Shown here piece after piece: positions 1 to 5,986 of a stretch of DNA of 7,804 bases. The DNA is taken from assembly GCA_001304365.1 (NCBI GenBank), contig LJNA01000067.1:1-7804 (forward strand). Reading direction: 5' to 3'. The translations under genes and the position numbers were made by a program. The DNA is from Syntrophobacter sp. DG_60 (GTDB taxonomy: Bacteria; Desulfobacterota; Desulfofervidia; Desulfofervidales; DG-60). Position 1 is the first letter of the stretch. Every line of letters starts with the position of its first letter. The notes below the pieces were generated by a model. The model was not told the DNA's origin and made no database searches. It saw nothing but the letters and a program-made list of their open reading frames with translations.

Positions 1-1982
1 ATATTTTTTTGATTTGAAATACTTTCTATTAATTCTTTTAAAAACGCCTGGATATCTTTTTCTTCCGGGGTAAAATAAAATCTTTTTGCTATCCCTCCAA
101 GCCCATTTTCTTTCTCTATTAAATTTACTTTAAAACCCTGCTGAGCCAAATCTAAAGCCGCCGTTATTCCTGCTATTCCCCCTCCAACTACTAACGCAGA
201 ATCTATAACCCTAAATGCTTTTGGGGTTGCAGGTTTAAGCAAAGATGCTTTTGCTATACCCATCCTTATTAAATCCTTTGCCTTTTCCGTTGCCTCTTCT
301 GGATACTTGCTATGAACCCAGGAACAGTGCTCCCTTATATTTACCATCTCCACAAGATATGGATTTAGACCTGCCTCCCTAGCTGCTTCTTGAAATACAG
401 GAAGGTGGGTTCTTGGTGTACAGGCAGCCACCACTATATGGTTAAGCCCGTGCTTTTCAATCTCTTCTTTTATGGTGTTTTGTGCATCGGATGCACAGGC
501 ATAAAGGCAATTCGTTACATAGACTACATCTTTTAACTCCTTTGTATATTCGATTAATCCTTCAATATTTAACACCCCTGCTATATTTGTCCCGCAGTGG
601 CAGATAAATACCCCAATCCTGGGAGTTTCCTCACTTACATCCTTTTCTTCTGGGAATTCTTTTACTTTTGTTAGACTTCCTCTTACCTCTGAAAGAAGGA
701 TTGAGGAAACACACGCAGATGCACTGGCCTCAGTAACAGCATCTGGTATATCTTTTGGAGAAGTGCAGGCCCCACAAACATAGATTCCCTCCTTATTTGT
801 TTTAACCCCTGAAAAAGGCTCTCTTTTAAAAAAACCAAAGTCATCTGTGTCAATGCCACATATTTTGGCTAATTTTTTGCTATCAGATGAGGCTTTGATG
901 CCTATAGACAATACTACTAAATCAAACTCCTTCTCTACCCTTTTTCCATTCTCAAAGAAGGATATGATAAGACCCTTAGATACAGGATTTTCTTTTATAG
1001 TTGAAATAAGCCCTCTAATATATTTTACTCCATATCCATTTTTTGCCCTTTCAAAATACGCTTCATATCCTTTACCAAATACCCTTACATCCATAAAGAA
1101 TATGGTAGTATCCACATCTTTTATGTGCTCCCTAGCCAATATTGCTTGCCTCGTAGCGTACATACAGCAGACAGAAGAACAAAAAGGTCTATTTATAGAA
1201 ACATCTCTTGATCCTACACATTGAATCCAGGCAATACTTTTTGGCTCCCTTCCGTCATAGGGCCTTTTTAAATGTCCAAGGTGAGGGCCGCTGGCAGAAA
1301 TAAGGCGTTCATATTCAATGGATGTAATTACATTTTTATATATTCCATAACCATACTCTGGCCTTTCTCCTGGGTCAAAAAGCTCATATCCTAAGGCTAG
1401 GATAATGGCTCCTGCTTCAATCTCTACTATCTCACTATTTTGGTAAAAATCGATTGCTTCATACTTGCAGGTTGGTGCGCAGATCTTGCACATTTTTTCA
1501 GTATAAAAAAGGCAATACTCTGGATCTACCCACGGAACAGCAGGAATAGCTTGAACAAAAGGGAGGTGAATACACTTTGTAAGGGAAAGCCTTTCATTGA
1601 ATGAATCTGCTATCATGGTTGGGCAGTACTGAATACAAATACCACAATTGGTACACTTTTCTTCAATTATATACCGTGGTTTTTTCTCTATGGTTACCTT
1701 AAAGTGCCCCGCTTCTCCAGAAATATTCTTTACTTCAGCTAAGCTGATAATTTCTATATTTATATCCCTCTGAACCCCAGAGAGCTTAGGGGCAAGAATA
1801 CACATAGCACAGTCATTAGTAGGAAACGTTTTGTCTAACTGGGCCATGCGACCGCCAATGGATGCCCCCTTCTCTACCAAATACACTTTAAAACCACAGC
1901 TTGTAAGATCCAAGGCAGCCTGAATCCCAGTTATTCCGCCGCCAATAACTATTACTGCCCCTTCTTTGTTGTTTGAACCCAT
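1..1982 (-). CDS. hdrA: HdrA-like FAD/iron-sulfur protein, long two-module form, partial at window start
   Basis: Reads from ATG at 1982 with no stop to the window edge: 660 codons, C-terminus missing. Module 1 opens with an FAD-binding Rossmann motif GGGITG (residues 14-19), then CAMCILAPK (58-66), a [4Fe-4S] motif C110/C113/C116/C120, and a second cysteine set C157/C165/C168/C172, followed by a GSRD segment and an SSVCCMYA cysteine patch (about 254-275). At residue 454 a new module begins with PRIGVFICHCGTN, the way classical methanogen HdrA proteins start, continues through CTPRTH and NIREHCSWVH, and reaches a second Rossmann motif GGGIAG (600-605). Classical HdrA is about 650 aa; this is the longer duplicated form known from anaerobic bacteria. 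HdrA proteins are cytoplasmic electron hubs that can bifurcate electrons with HdrBC, MvhD, hydrogenase or formate dehydrogenase partners. Partners would lie beyond the window start and are unseen. The first in-frame ATG after a stop at 2001-2003 sets the start; its ribosome site is weak. Family call is firm, physiological role open. Confidence 0.9.
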   Translation of the reverse strand, partial: MGSNNKEGAVIVIGGGITGIQAALDLTSCGFKVYLVEKGASIGGRMAQLDKTFPTNDCAMCILAPKLSGVQRDINIEIISLAEVKNISGEAGHFKVTIEKKPRYIIEEKCTNCGICIQYCPTMIADSFNERLSLTKCIHLPFVQAIPAVPWVDPEYCLFYTEKMCKICAPTCKYEAIDFYQNSEIVEIEAGAIILALGYELFDPGERPEYGYGIYKNVITSIEYERLISASGPHLGHLKRPYDGREPKSIAWIQCVGSRDVSINRPFCSSVCCMYATRQAILAREHIKDVDTTIFFMDVRVFGKGYEAYFERAKNGYGVKYIRGLISTIKENPVSKGLIISFFENGKRVEKEFDLVVLSIGIKASSDSKKLAKICGIDTDDFGFFKREPFSGVKTNKEGIYVCGACTSPKDIPDAVTEASASACVSSILLSEVRGSLTKVKEFPEEKDVSEETPRIGVFICHCGTNIAGVLNIEGLIEYTKELKDVVYVTNCLYACASDAQNTIKEEIEKHGLNHIVVAACTPRTHLPVFQEAAREAGLNPYLVEMVNIREHCSWVHSKYPEEATEKAKDLIRMGIAKASLLKPATPKAFRVIDSALVVGGGIAGITAALDLAQQGFKVNLIEKENGLGGIAKRFYFTPEEKDIQAFLKELIESISNQKN

Positions 1983-2216
1983 TTTTTTTCCAAAATGAAA
2001 TTAACATATAAATTCTAACATTGTCAACTTGTAAAAGGTGTTATAAATCAAAAATAATTTAGCCAATATAAATATGAATAAATCAGCATTTGCTTAGTCT
2101 CTTCATCAAAAAAACCATCAATTACAAGAAAAAAAATTTAGAATTGTTTTTAAATGATAACACTTCTTTGCTATATAAGTCAAGTATGGAAAATATATGG
2201 GCCTAATTCTTTTCTT
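1983..2216. other. Non-coding gap between hdrA-like gene and ATPase operon
   Basis: A very AT-rich gap of 234 bp, with runs of A/T near 2106-2140. I see no convincing gene, tRNA or repeat in it, and no GC-rich hairpin with a U tract after the ATPase stop at 2217. What can be supported is one promoter candidate at 2154-2183 and a weaker one near 2022, both pointing toward the hdrA-like gene. If the distal promoter is used, the transcript has a leader of roughly 165 nt. Confidence 0.6.
2154..2183 (-). promoter_or_regulatory. Candidate sigma70 promoter for the hdrA-like gene
   Basis: On the minus strand TTGACT (2183-2178) is followed after 18 bp by TATCAT (2159-2154), each one base off consensus. 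It faces the hdrA-like gene about 170 bp downstream. A second, poorer candidate has TTGACA at 2027-2022 but only TTAATT or TAATTT at 17-18 bp spacing. AT-rich sequence produces such matches by chance, so confidence is modest. Confidence 0.4.
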
Positions 2217-3086
2217 TCATGGTAGAGATTTTAAAAAATTATAAGTGTTTTGCCAAACCTGAGCGATAACTTTAGAGATAGATCCATTTGCATATTCTAC
2301 TATAGTCTTTCCATTGACTACCGCTTCAATTACCCTGGGATCAAAAGGAATCTTCCCTACTAATGGAATTTTCTGAGCTTTACAGAACTTCTCTATTTCT
2401 TCAGTCATATACTCATTTAGGTCAAATTTATTAATACAAGCTAAGGCAGGTGCTTGAAAATGTTGAGTCAATCCGTATACCCTTTCTAAATCATGCCTTC
2501 CAGAAACTGTGGGTTCGGTGACTATCATTGCCGCAGTGGCCCCAGCAACAGTGGCAATTACTGGACAGCCAATTCCCGGAGGACCATCTGTGAGTATTAA
2601 ATCTAGTCCATTTTCTTGAGCTATTACCCTGGCCTGATTACGTACTAACGTAGCTAAAAGGCCAGAATTTTCCTCTGCTATCCCTAATTGGGCATGGACC
2701 ATTGGACCAAAACGGGTATCAGAAATAAACCACTTTCCACAGACCCTCTGGGGAAAGGAGATAGCCTCTACTGGACAAAAATGCACACATACCCCGCAAC
2801 CCTCACATGCGATGTCATCTACTACAAAGTCTTCAGATATTGCCTCAAATCTGCAGAGATTTTGGCATTCACCACACTCTGTACATTTTTCTCTGTCAAT
2901 AATGGCCTTATGACCTCCTTTAAAGGCTTCTTCATGTTTGATTTTTGGAGACAAAATTAAATGTAAATCTGGGGCATCTACATCTGTATCAGCCAAGACT
3001 TTATTTTTGCAAAGTGCGGCAAAAGAGGCCACAAGGCTGGTCTTTCCTGTACCACCTTTACCGCTGATAATTACTAATTCTTTCAT
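2217..3086 (-). CDS. MinD/Mrp-type P-loop ATPase with two [4Fe-4S] ferredoxin motifs (289 aa)
   Basis: Deviant Walker A KGGTGKT at residues 10-16 follows an N-terminal beta strand; the switch I region DTDVDAPDLH is at 33-42, and Walker B/switch II is LTDGPPGIGCP at 165-175, with a nucleotide-specificity NKFD at 219-222. Inserted between switch I and Walker B is a bacterial-ferredoxin segment with two full motifs: C68/C71/C74/C78 and C94/C97/C100/C104. This is the (4Fe-4S)-binding SIMIBI ATPase family found in pairs in anaerobes and near Mrp and NifX-like genes, including the Desulfovibrio orp cluster. ATP hydrolysis would be coupled to the cluster state, or to cluster delivery or positioning; the exact role is inference. 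It is the last gene of its operon, 9 nt after the stop of its paralogue, with no visible Shine-Dalgarno, so translational coupling is likely. Cytoplasmic, with no signal or membrane segment. Confidence 0.92.
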   Translation of the reverse strand: MKELVIISGKGGTGKTSLVASFAALCKNKVLADTDVDAPDLHLILSPKIKHEEAFKGGHKAIIDREKCTECGECQNLCRFEAISEDFVVDDIACEGCGVCVHFCPVEAISFPQRVCGKWFISDTRFGPMVHAQLGIAEENSGLLATLVRNQARVIAQENGLDLILTDGPPGIGCPVIATVAGATAAMIVTEPTVSGRHDLERVYGLTQHFQAPALACINKFDLNEYMTEEIEKFCKAQKIPLVGKIPFDPRVIEAVVNGKTIVEYANGSISKVIAQVWQNTYNFLKSLP

Positions 3087-3095
3087 AAATTATTA

Positions 3096-3929
3096 TTATT
3101 TAACTAATCCTTCAATTTTGGACCAAAGGGCCAAAAACCTATCTTGCCAGATAGATTCTTTAACCAGCAATTGTCCTTTGGCATAGTCCTCTGCTACTTT
3201 CCTTTCAAAAGGGATGGTCATAAGGATAGGAATTTCTTCTTTGTGGCAATATTCAAACACCCCCTCATCCCCTAGGTCAGCACGATTTACCACTACGCCT
3301 ATAGGCAGCTTTAAAATCCTGGCCACCCCTACTGCTAATCTTAAATCATATAGGCCAAATGGGGTAGGCTCTGTTACCAAAACCACAACATCAGAATCCT
3401 TAATAGTAGCAATTACAGGGCAAGAAGTACCCGGTGGGGCATCAATAATTACTATTTTCTTTGAATCAATGTGTTTTTTCACCCTTTCTATCAGCGGAAC
3501 GGCCATAGCCTCCCCAACCCTTAACCGACCATGGACAAACTCTATTTCTCCTGAGAAGCCATGTTCCAAGACACCTAGTTCACGTGGCCTTTCAGAAATG
3601 GCCTTTTGGGGGCATATTAAGCTGCAGCCCCCACAACTATGGCATAATTCAGGAAAAGTAAGTATATTTTCTCCTATTACTGAAATGGCATTAAATTGAC
3701 AGAAATCAGCACATTTACCGCAAAAATCACATTTTTCTAAATCTACATCAGGTACAGGGATAGTAACTATTTCAGAGCAATTTATATTTGGCCTTAAGAA
3801 TAGATGGGCATTGGGCTCCTCCACATCACAGTCCAAAAATCCAATGCCCTTTCCTAAAACTGCTGCTAAATTAGTAGCTATGGTAGTCTTTCCTGTGCCA
3901 CCTTTACCGCTGGCTACACTGATTGCCAT
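3096..3929 (-). CDS. MinD/Mrp-type P-loop ATPase with two [4Fe-4S] ferredoxin motifs (277 aa), paralogue of the next gene
   Basis: Walker A KGGTGKT at residues 9-15, switch I DCDVEEPNAH at 33-42, Walker B/switch II IIDAPPGTSCP at 161-171 and NRAD at 215-218. The ferredoxin insert has C67/C70/C73/C77 and C96/C99/C102/C106, so all eight ligands are present. It has the same architecture as the 289-aa protein that follows it but is clearly divergent in sequence, which fits a heterodimer of two specialised subunits rather than a recent duplication; SIMIBI ATPases of this type dimerise across the nucleotide. The ATG starts 2 nt after the stop of the glycine-rich zinc-ribbon gene (TAA-AG-ATG) and has only a weak purine-rich ribosome site, suggesting translational coupling. 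Promoter at 4228-4256. Family certain, substrate unknown. Confidence 0.92.
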   Translation of the reverse strand: MAISVASGKGGTGKTTIATNLAAVLGKGIGFLDCDVEEPNAHLFLRPNINCSEIVTIPVPDVDLEKCDFCGKCADFCQFNAISVIGENILTFPELCHSCGGCSLICPQKAISERPRELGVLEHGFSGEIEFVHGRLRVGEAMAVPLIERVKKHIDSKKIVIIDAPPGTSCPVIATIKDSDVVVLVTEPTPFGLYDLRLAVGVARILKLPIGVVVNRADLGDEGVFEYCHKEEIPILMTIPFERKVAEDYAKGQLLVKESIWQDRFLALWSKIEGLVK

Positions 3930-3931
3930 CT

Positions 3932-4147
3932 TTATTCTCTTACCATTGGAGTGCCACAGTTAGGACATTTCTTCTGCATACATGATACACCAAGCTGATG
4001 TGGTGCTTTTGTGCCACAATTTGGGCAGACACAATTGCCTCCAGGTCCTAAACCACGGCCACCAGGTCCCATACCACGGCCACCGCCGCCACGGCCCATA
4101 CCACGGCCACCTCCTCTGCCTTGACCTCTACCTCTTCCATTTGGCAT
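3932..4147 (-). CDS. Small glycine/arginine-rich zinc-ribbon protein (71 aa)
   Basis: Residues 1-37 are almost entirely Gly, Arg, Met and Pro in a repetitive pattern (GGRGMG, GGRGLGPGG). Residues 39-71 form a compact metal-binding tail with C39, CPNCG (41-45), C56 and CPNCG (61-65), a zinc-ribbon layout, ending TPMVRE. A longer reading from ATG 4195 exists, but ATG 4147 is preferred: a strong AAAGGAGG (4160-4153) sits 5 nt before it, and the upstream extension would be encoded by the hairpin leader. It is the first gene of an operon with the two ferredoxin ATPases. The glycine-rich head recalls the DUF5320-type proteins that accompany Mrp and NifX-like genes in anaerobes, but the zinc tail differs. 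A scaffold, metallochaperone or partner for the ATPases is conceivable; no function is established. Confidence 0.82.
   Translation of the reverse strand: MPNGRGRGQGRGGGRGMGRGGGGRGMGPGGRGLGPGGNCVCPNCGTKAPHQLGVSCMQKKCPNCGTPMVRE
4068..4111 (-). repeat. Internal direct repeat in the glycine-rich coding region
   Basis: The 17-mer CCCATACCACGGCCACC (plus strand) occurs exactly at 4068-4084 and 4095-4111, 27 bp apart. It encodes two consecutive nine-residue GGRGMG-type units, so the glycine-rich head probably grew by in-frame repeat expansion. Confidence 0.85.
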
Positions 4148-4152
4148 CTTAT

Positions 4153-4160
4153 CCTCCTTT
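4153..4160 (-). promoter_or_regulatory. Ribosome binding site that fixes the start at 4147
   Basis: AAAGGAGG on the minus strand, 5 nt before ATG at 4147-4145. No comparable site precedes the upstream in-frame ATG at 4195. Confidence 0.85.
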
Positions 4161-4162
4161 TT

Positions 4163-4179
4163 CTGCAGCAAAGCTGCAG
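4163..4179 (-). promoter_or_regulatory. Leader hairpin directly before the ribosome site
   Basis: Perfect dyad CTGCAGC-TTT-GCTGCAG (minus strand; 7-bp stem, 3-nt loop) ending 2 nt before the Shine-Dalgarno of the zinc-ribbon gene. It could keep the ribosome site exposed, stabilise the message or be a protein-binding site. The mrp-like gene has a different dyad in the same position (5911-5929). Confidence 0.5.
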
Positions 4180-4199
4180 GATTAACTAAAAACATTCCT

Positions 4200-4220
4200 A
4201 AAGTTAATAGCCTTAACTTT
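4200..4220 (-). promoter_or_regulatory. Dyad at the predicted transcript 5' end
   Basis: AAAGTTAA-GGCTA-TTAACTTT on the minus strand is a perfect 8-bp inverted repeat with a 5-bp centre, starting a few bases after the -10 box, at about the expected transcription start (near 4221). It could be a 5'-terminal RNA hairpin that protects the message or an operator covering +1 to +21. The other copy of this promoter (6394-6422) has no such dyad. Confidence 0.45.
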
Positions 4221-4227
4221 CTTATAT

Positions 4228-4256
4228 TATATAAACAATCAGTAGACGGATGTCAA
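4228..4256 (-). promoter_or_regulatory. Sigma70 promoter P2 of the zinc-ribbon/ATPase operon
   Basis: Consensus -35 TTGACA (4256-4251), 17-bp spacer, -10 TATATA (4233-4228); a perfect TATAAT lies 2 bp further (4231-4226). Preceded by a G run (GGGGGC). It lies about 80 bp upstream of the zinc-ribbon gene and downstream of the ferredoxin gene, and is nearly identical to the promoter at 6394-6422. Confidence 0.82.
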
Positions 4257-4277
4257 GCCCCCTACAATGAGCTCTAT
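4231..4277 (-). repeat. 47-bp duplicated promoter element, copy 2
   Basis: Aligns without gaps to 6397-6443, 40 of 47 bases identical. Minus-strand blocks in order: ATAGAGC, a variable 6-mer, TAGGGGGCTTGACATCC, one variable base, TCTACTGA, one variable base, TGTTTAT. Conservation extends about 20 bp upstream of -35 and through the spacer, beyond what the core promoter needs. Confidence 0.88.
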
Positions 4278-4287
4278 GTAATTGTAG
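4262..4287. repeat. Inverted repeat upstream of promoter P2
   Basis: CTACAAT (4262-4268) and ATTGTAG (4281-4287), a perfect 7-bp inverted repeat with a 12-bp centre that contains GAGCTC. Its inner arm falls in the part of the 47-bp element that is not conserved in the other copy, so if it binds a regulator it is specific to P2. Confidence 0.35.
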
Positions 4288-4292
4288 CCCCC

Positions 4293-4307
4293 TTGCCGTA
4301 CAGGCAA
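4293..4307. repeat. Short hairpin after the ferredoxin gene
   Basis: TTGCC-GTACA-GGCAA, a 5-bp stem with a 5-nt loop, 45 nt after the ferredoxin stop. It has no U tract on either strand, so it is not a convincing terminator; transcription from the ferredoxin operon may read on toward P2. Confidence 0.3.
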
Positions 4308-4351
4308 CTGAAAGAAAATAATATGCATCACTCTTTTTGTCTTCCTTCTCT

Positions 4352-4717
4352 TCATGTTTCTCCCCTTGGGTTGTCTCTGTTCAAATCTGGCAATTTTCTC
4401 ATATACATGGTATATTCAAGTGAGATTGCCCCCTTGGGACAAATTAAGGTGCAAATACCACACCCTCTACAAAAGGGTGCATTTACTTGTGCCTTTTTTT
4501 CATCAATAAATACAGCCCCAAAAGGGCATCTTTCCACACAGGTCTTACACCCAATGCATTTTTCCTTATCTACTTTAGCTATCCTTCTAAATAACCGGTA
4601 ACGCCAGCCCCATGGAGTATAGGGCCAGCCCTGTGGAGTAGAAAAGCTTACTCCGCGGGGCCGGCCTGCACAGCCCCACCTTCTAAAACCTCTTCTCTTA
4701 CTGCGTCCATATCTCAA
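4352..4717 (-). CDS. 2x[4Fe-4S] ferredoxin with basic, tryptophan-rich N-terminal extension (121 aa)
   Basis: The ferredoxin core occupies residues 49-100 with two complete motifs, C54/C57/C60/C64 and C83/C86/C89/C93, both followed by the usual P-x-G-A segment. It is preceded by a 48-residue head rich in Arg, Gly, Trp and Tyr, including a tandem heptad, STPQGWP and YTPWGWR (residues 26-39). The start is TTG at 4717: no in-frame ATG lies between the upstream stop (4735-4733) and the core, and AAGGG (4730-4726), overlapping the stop of the preceding gene, sits 8 nt before TTG. Only 11 nt separate it from the Mrp-NifX fusion, so the two are co-transcribed. It probably supplies electrons to, or shuttles clusters with, the P-loop proteins; that role is inference. 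The start codon is the least certain part. Confidence 0.85.
   Translation of the reverse strand: MRYGRSKRRGFRRWGCAGRPRGVSFSTPQGWPYTPWGWRYRLFRRIAKVDKEKCIGCKTCVERCPFGAVFIDEKKAQVNAPFCRGCGICTLICPKGAISLEYTMYMRKLPDLNRDNPRGET
4603..4640 (-). repeat. 21-bp imperfect tandem repeat in the ferredoxin N-terminal region
   Basis: GCCAGCCC occurs at 4603-4610 and 4624-4631 (plus strand), each followed by a two-base variant and TGGAGTA. The period of 21 bp equals seven codons and encodes the two Trp-Gly-Trp-like heptads. Confidence 0.75.
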
Positions 4718-4728
4718 AGGTATATCCC

Positions 4729-5895
4729 TTAACTACCATGTAAATGACCTGCCAAAAATTCTTTAACCAATTTCTCTGGTGGAAGGTCGGGGGCATTTGA
4801 AACTACACCAATCCTATTTCTATTAAGGACGTATTTTGCCTTATCCTTTATATCCTTAACAATTACCAAATTTACCTGAGGTAATCTTTTAATATCTGAA
4901 GGTGATATATGTCCTTCTTGTTTTATGCTATCTAAATAATTAATATCTCCATCTTTTACTTGGAAGAGAGCTATTCTATCTGCCTTAAATAAAGGCGCTA
5001 CCTTCTCTTTAGACAAAGGGATAGCTATTTTTATCCATTTACTTTTCCTTATTTCATCTATAGAAACAGGCTCAACCCTTGTTTCTTCTATCCTTTCAAT
5101 CACCTTATCTGTAATCTTTCCAAAATCCTGATTATAAGGCATTTTTCCATCAGACATATAGATAAGCAGTCTTCCCTCATCAGCAGCATCTACCACTGCA
5201 GGGTCAAAGTTTAATGCACCTAAAAACGGTATGCCTGTAGCTAGTGCTGTGTTTTCACCTCCACCAGATTTAAAGATATAGAATTTCCTTCCACAGTGTG
5301 GGCAAATAATACCACTCATATTTTCTATAATCCCTATAGGCTCCATCTCTACTTGATGACAGAATGTAATACACTTTCTTACATCGGCTAGGGAGATTTC
5401 CTGTGGTTGGGTTACTATTACCCCCTTTGCATCTGGGATAAGCTGTGCCACAGAGAGTGGTTCATCCCCTGTACCGGGTGGTGAATCAATTACTAAGTAA
5501 TCTAAATCTCCCCATGCCACTTGTCCAATAAATTGGGCAATGGCTGTGTGCTTTAATGGACCCCTCCATATGACTGCCTGATCCTTGTTTGCCAATAGAT
5601 ATTCAATAGAGACAGCAGATAGATTTCTAGTAATCGTCTTTGGGATAATAAGTTGACCAGGGGTGATATTCAAATGACCACTAATACCTAACATCCTGGG
5701 TACATTTGGCCCATGTATATCCACATCCAATATACCTGTCTTATAGCCGCGCCTTGATAGGTCAATAGCCAGACAAACAGCCATTGTACTCTTTCCCACA
5801 CCACCTTTGCCACTCATCACCATAATCTTGTTTTTTATCCTTTTTAAAGATTCCCTTACCATGATCTCCTGTTCCTTCACCTGATCATTTTTCAT
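4729..5895 (-). CDS. Mrp/NBP35-type Fe-S carrier ATPase fused to a NifX/ORP-like domain (MrpORP-like, 388 aa)
   Basis: Residues 20-270 are an Mrp/ApbC ATPase: Walker A KGGVGKS (30-36), DVDIHGPN (57-64), RGPLK (111-115), Walker B VIDSPPGTGDE (135-145), ENMSG (191-195) and the metal-binding pair C198/C201 in CPHCG. Mrp proteins bind and transfer a [4Fe-4S] cluster in an ATP-dependent manner. Residues 285-388 start IKIAIPLSKEKVAPLF and match a NifX/NifB-C-like fold (dinitrogenase FeMo-cofactor-binding family), ending with the typical PEKLVKEFLAGHL. This order equals the MrpORP fusion described in Desulfovibrio. The metal-site HFG usual in the NifX family reads LFK here, so cofactor binding may be altered. 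Start ATG 5895 is chosen because AAAGGAGG lies 8 nt upstream; a longer frame back to 6036 would run through a terminator and the previous gene. The ferredoxin gene follows after 11 nt. Confidence 0.9.
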   Translation of the reverse strand: MKNDQVKEQEIMVRESLKRIKNKIMVMSGKGGVGKSTMAVCLAIDLSRRGYKTGILDVDIHGPNVPRMLGISGHLNITPGQLIIPKTITRNLSAVSIEYLLANKDQAVIWRGPLKHTAIAQFIGQVAWGDLDYLVIDSPPGTGDEPLSVAQLIPDAKGVIVTQPQEISLADVRKCITFCHQVEMEPIGIIENMSGIICPHCGRKFYIFKSGGGENTALATGIPFLGALNFDPAVVDAADEGRLLIYMSDGKMPYNQDFGKITDKVIERIEETRVEPVSIDEIRKSKWIKIAIPLSKEKVAPLFKADRIALFQVKDGDINYLDSIKQEGHISPSDIKRLPQVNLVIVKDIKDKAKYVLNRNRIGVVSNAPDLPPEKLVKEFLAGHLHGS

Positions 5896-5903
5896 CTCTT
5901 TTT

Positions 5904-5911
5904 CCTCCTTT
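5904..5911 (-). promoter_or_regulatory. Ribosome binding site that fixes the Mrp-NifX start at 5895
   Basis: AAAGGAGG on the minus strand, 8 nt before ATG 5895-5893. It excludes the 47-residue upstream extension that is open in the same frame. Confidence 0.87.
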
Positions 5912-5929
5912 ATGCAACTAAGTTGCATA
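5911..5929 (-). promoter_or_regulatory. Perfect 19-bp palindrome abutting the Mrp-NifX ribosome site
   Basis: TATGCAACT-n-AGTTGCATA, nine-base arms around one base, ending at the first base of the Shine-Dalgarno. With a 1-nt centre it is a poor RNA hairpin but a good DNA operator for a dimeric regulator. It sits between the intercistronic terminator and the gene, where it could control a secondary promoter (no strong -35/-10 seen) or read-through. I do not recognise the cognate regulator. Confidence 0.5.
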
Positions 5930-5954
5930 TTAAGACAAAAATTTTTTAAAATAA

Positions 5955-5982
5955 AAGAGGAGCCGACAAATCGGCTCCTCTT
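5955..5982 (-). terminator. Intrinsic terminator between the DUF5320-like gene and the Mrp-NifX gene
   Basis: Minus strand: a perfect 12-bp stem AAGAGGAGCCGA / TCGGCTCCTCTT with the 4-nt loop TTTG, followed by TTATTTT and, after an A run, TTTTT. It begins 4 nt after the DUF5320-like stop. A partial terminator here would make the short upstream protein more abundant than the two downstream ones. No U tract follows on the plus strand, so it acts in the minus direction. Confidence 0.85.
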
Positions 5983-5986
5983 GGGA

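Noticed and set aside
1150..1190. Selenocysteine codon in the HdrA cysteine patch
   Set aside because: The codons read TGC TGT within SSVCCMYA; no in-frame TGA is present.
847..1224. 125-codon open frame on the plus strand
   Set aside because: Antisense shadow of the HdrA-like gene, whose motifs on the other strand are unambiguous.
3214..3699. 161-codon open frame on the plus strand
   Set aside because: Lies antisense within the 277-aa ATPase gene, has no ribosome site and encodes no recognisable domain.
4068..4111. CRISPR array
   Set aside because: Only two 17-bp repeats, in frame with a glycine-rich protein, with 10-bp spacing.
4148..4195. 16-residue N-terminal extension of the zinc-ribbon protein
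   Set aside because: Encoded by the hairpin leader; the ribosome site at 4153-4160 serves ATG 4147.
4231..4277. Sigma54 promoter, by analogy with the Desulfovibrio orp operons
   Set aside because: No GG-N10-GC arrangement is present; both copies match sigma70 boxes instead.
4293..4601. 102-codon open frame on the plus strand
   Set aside because: Antisense to the ferredoxin gene; the cysteine motifs prove the minus-strand reading.
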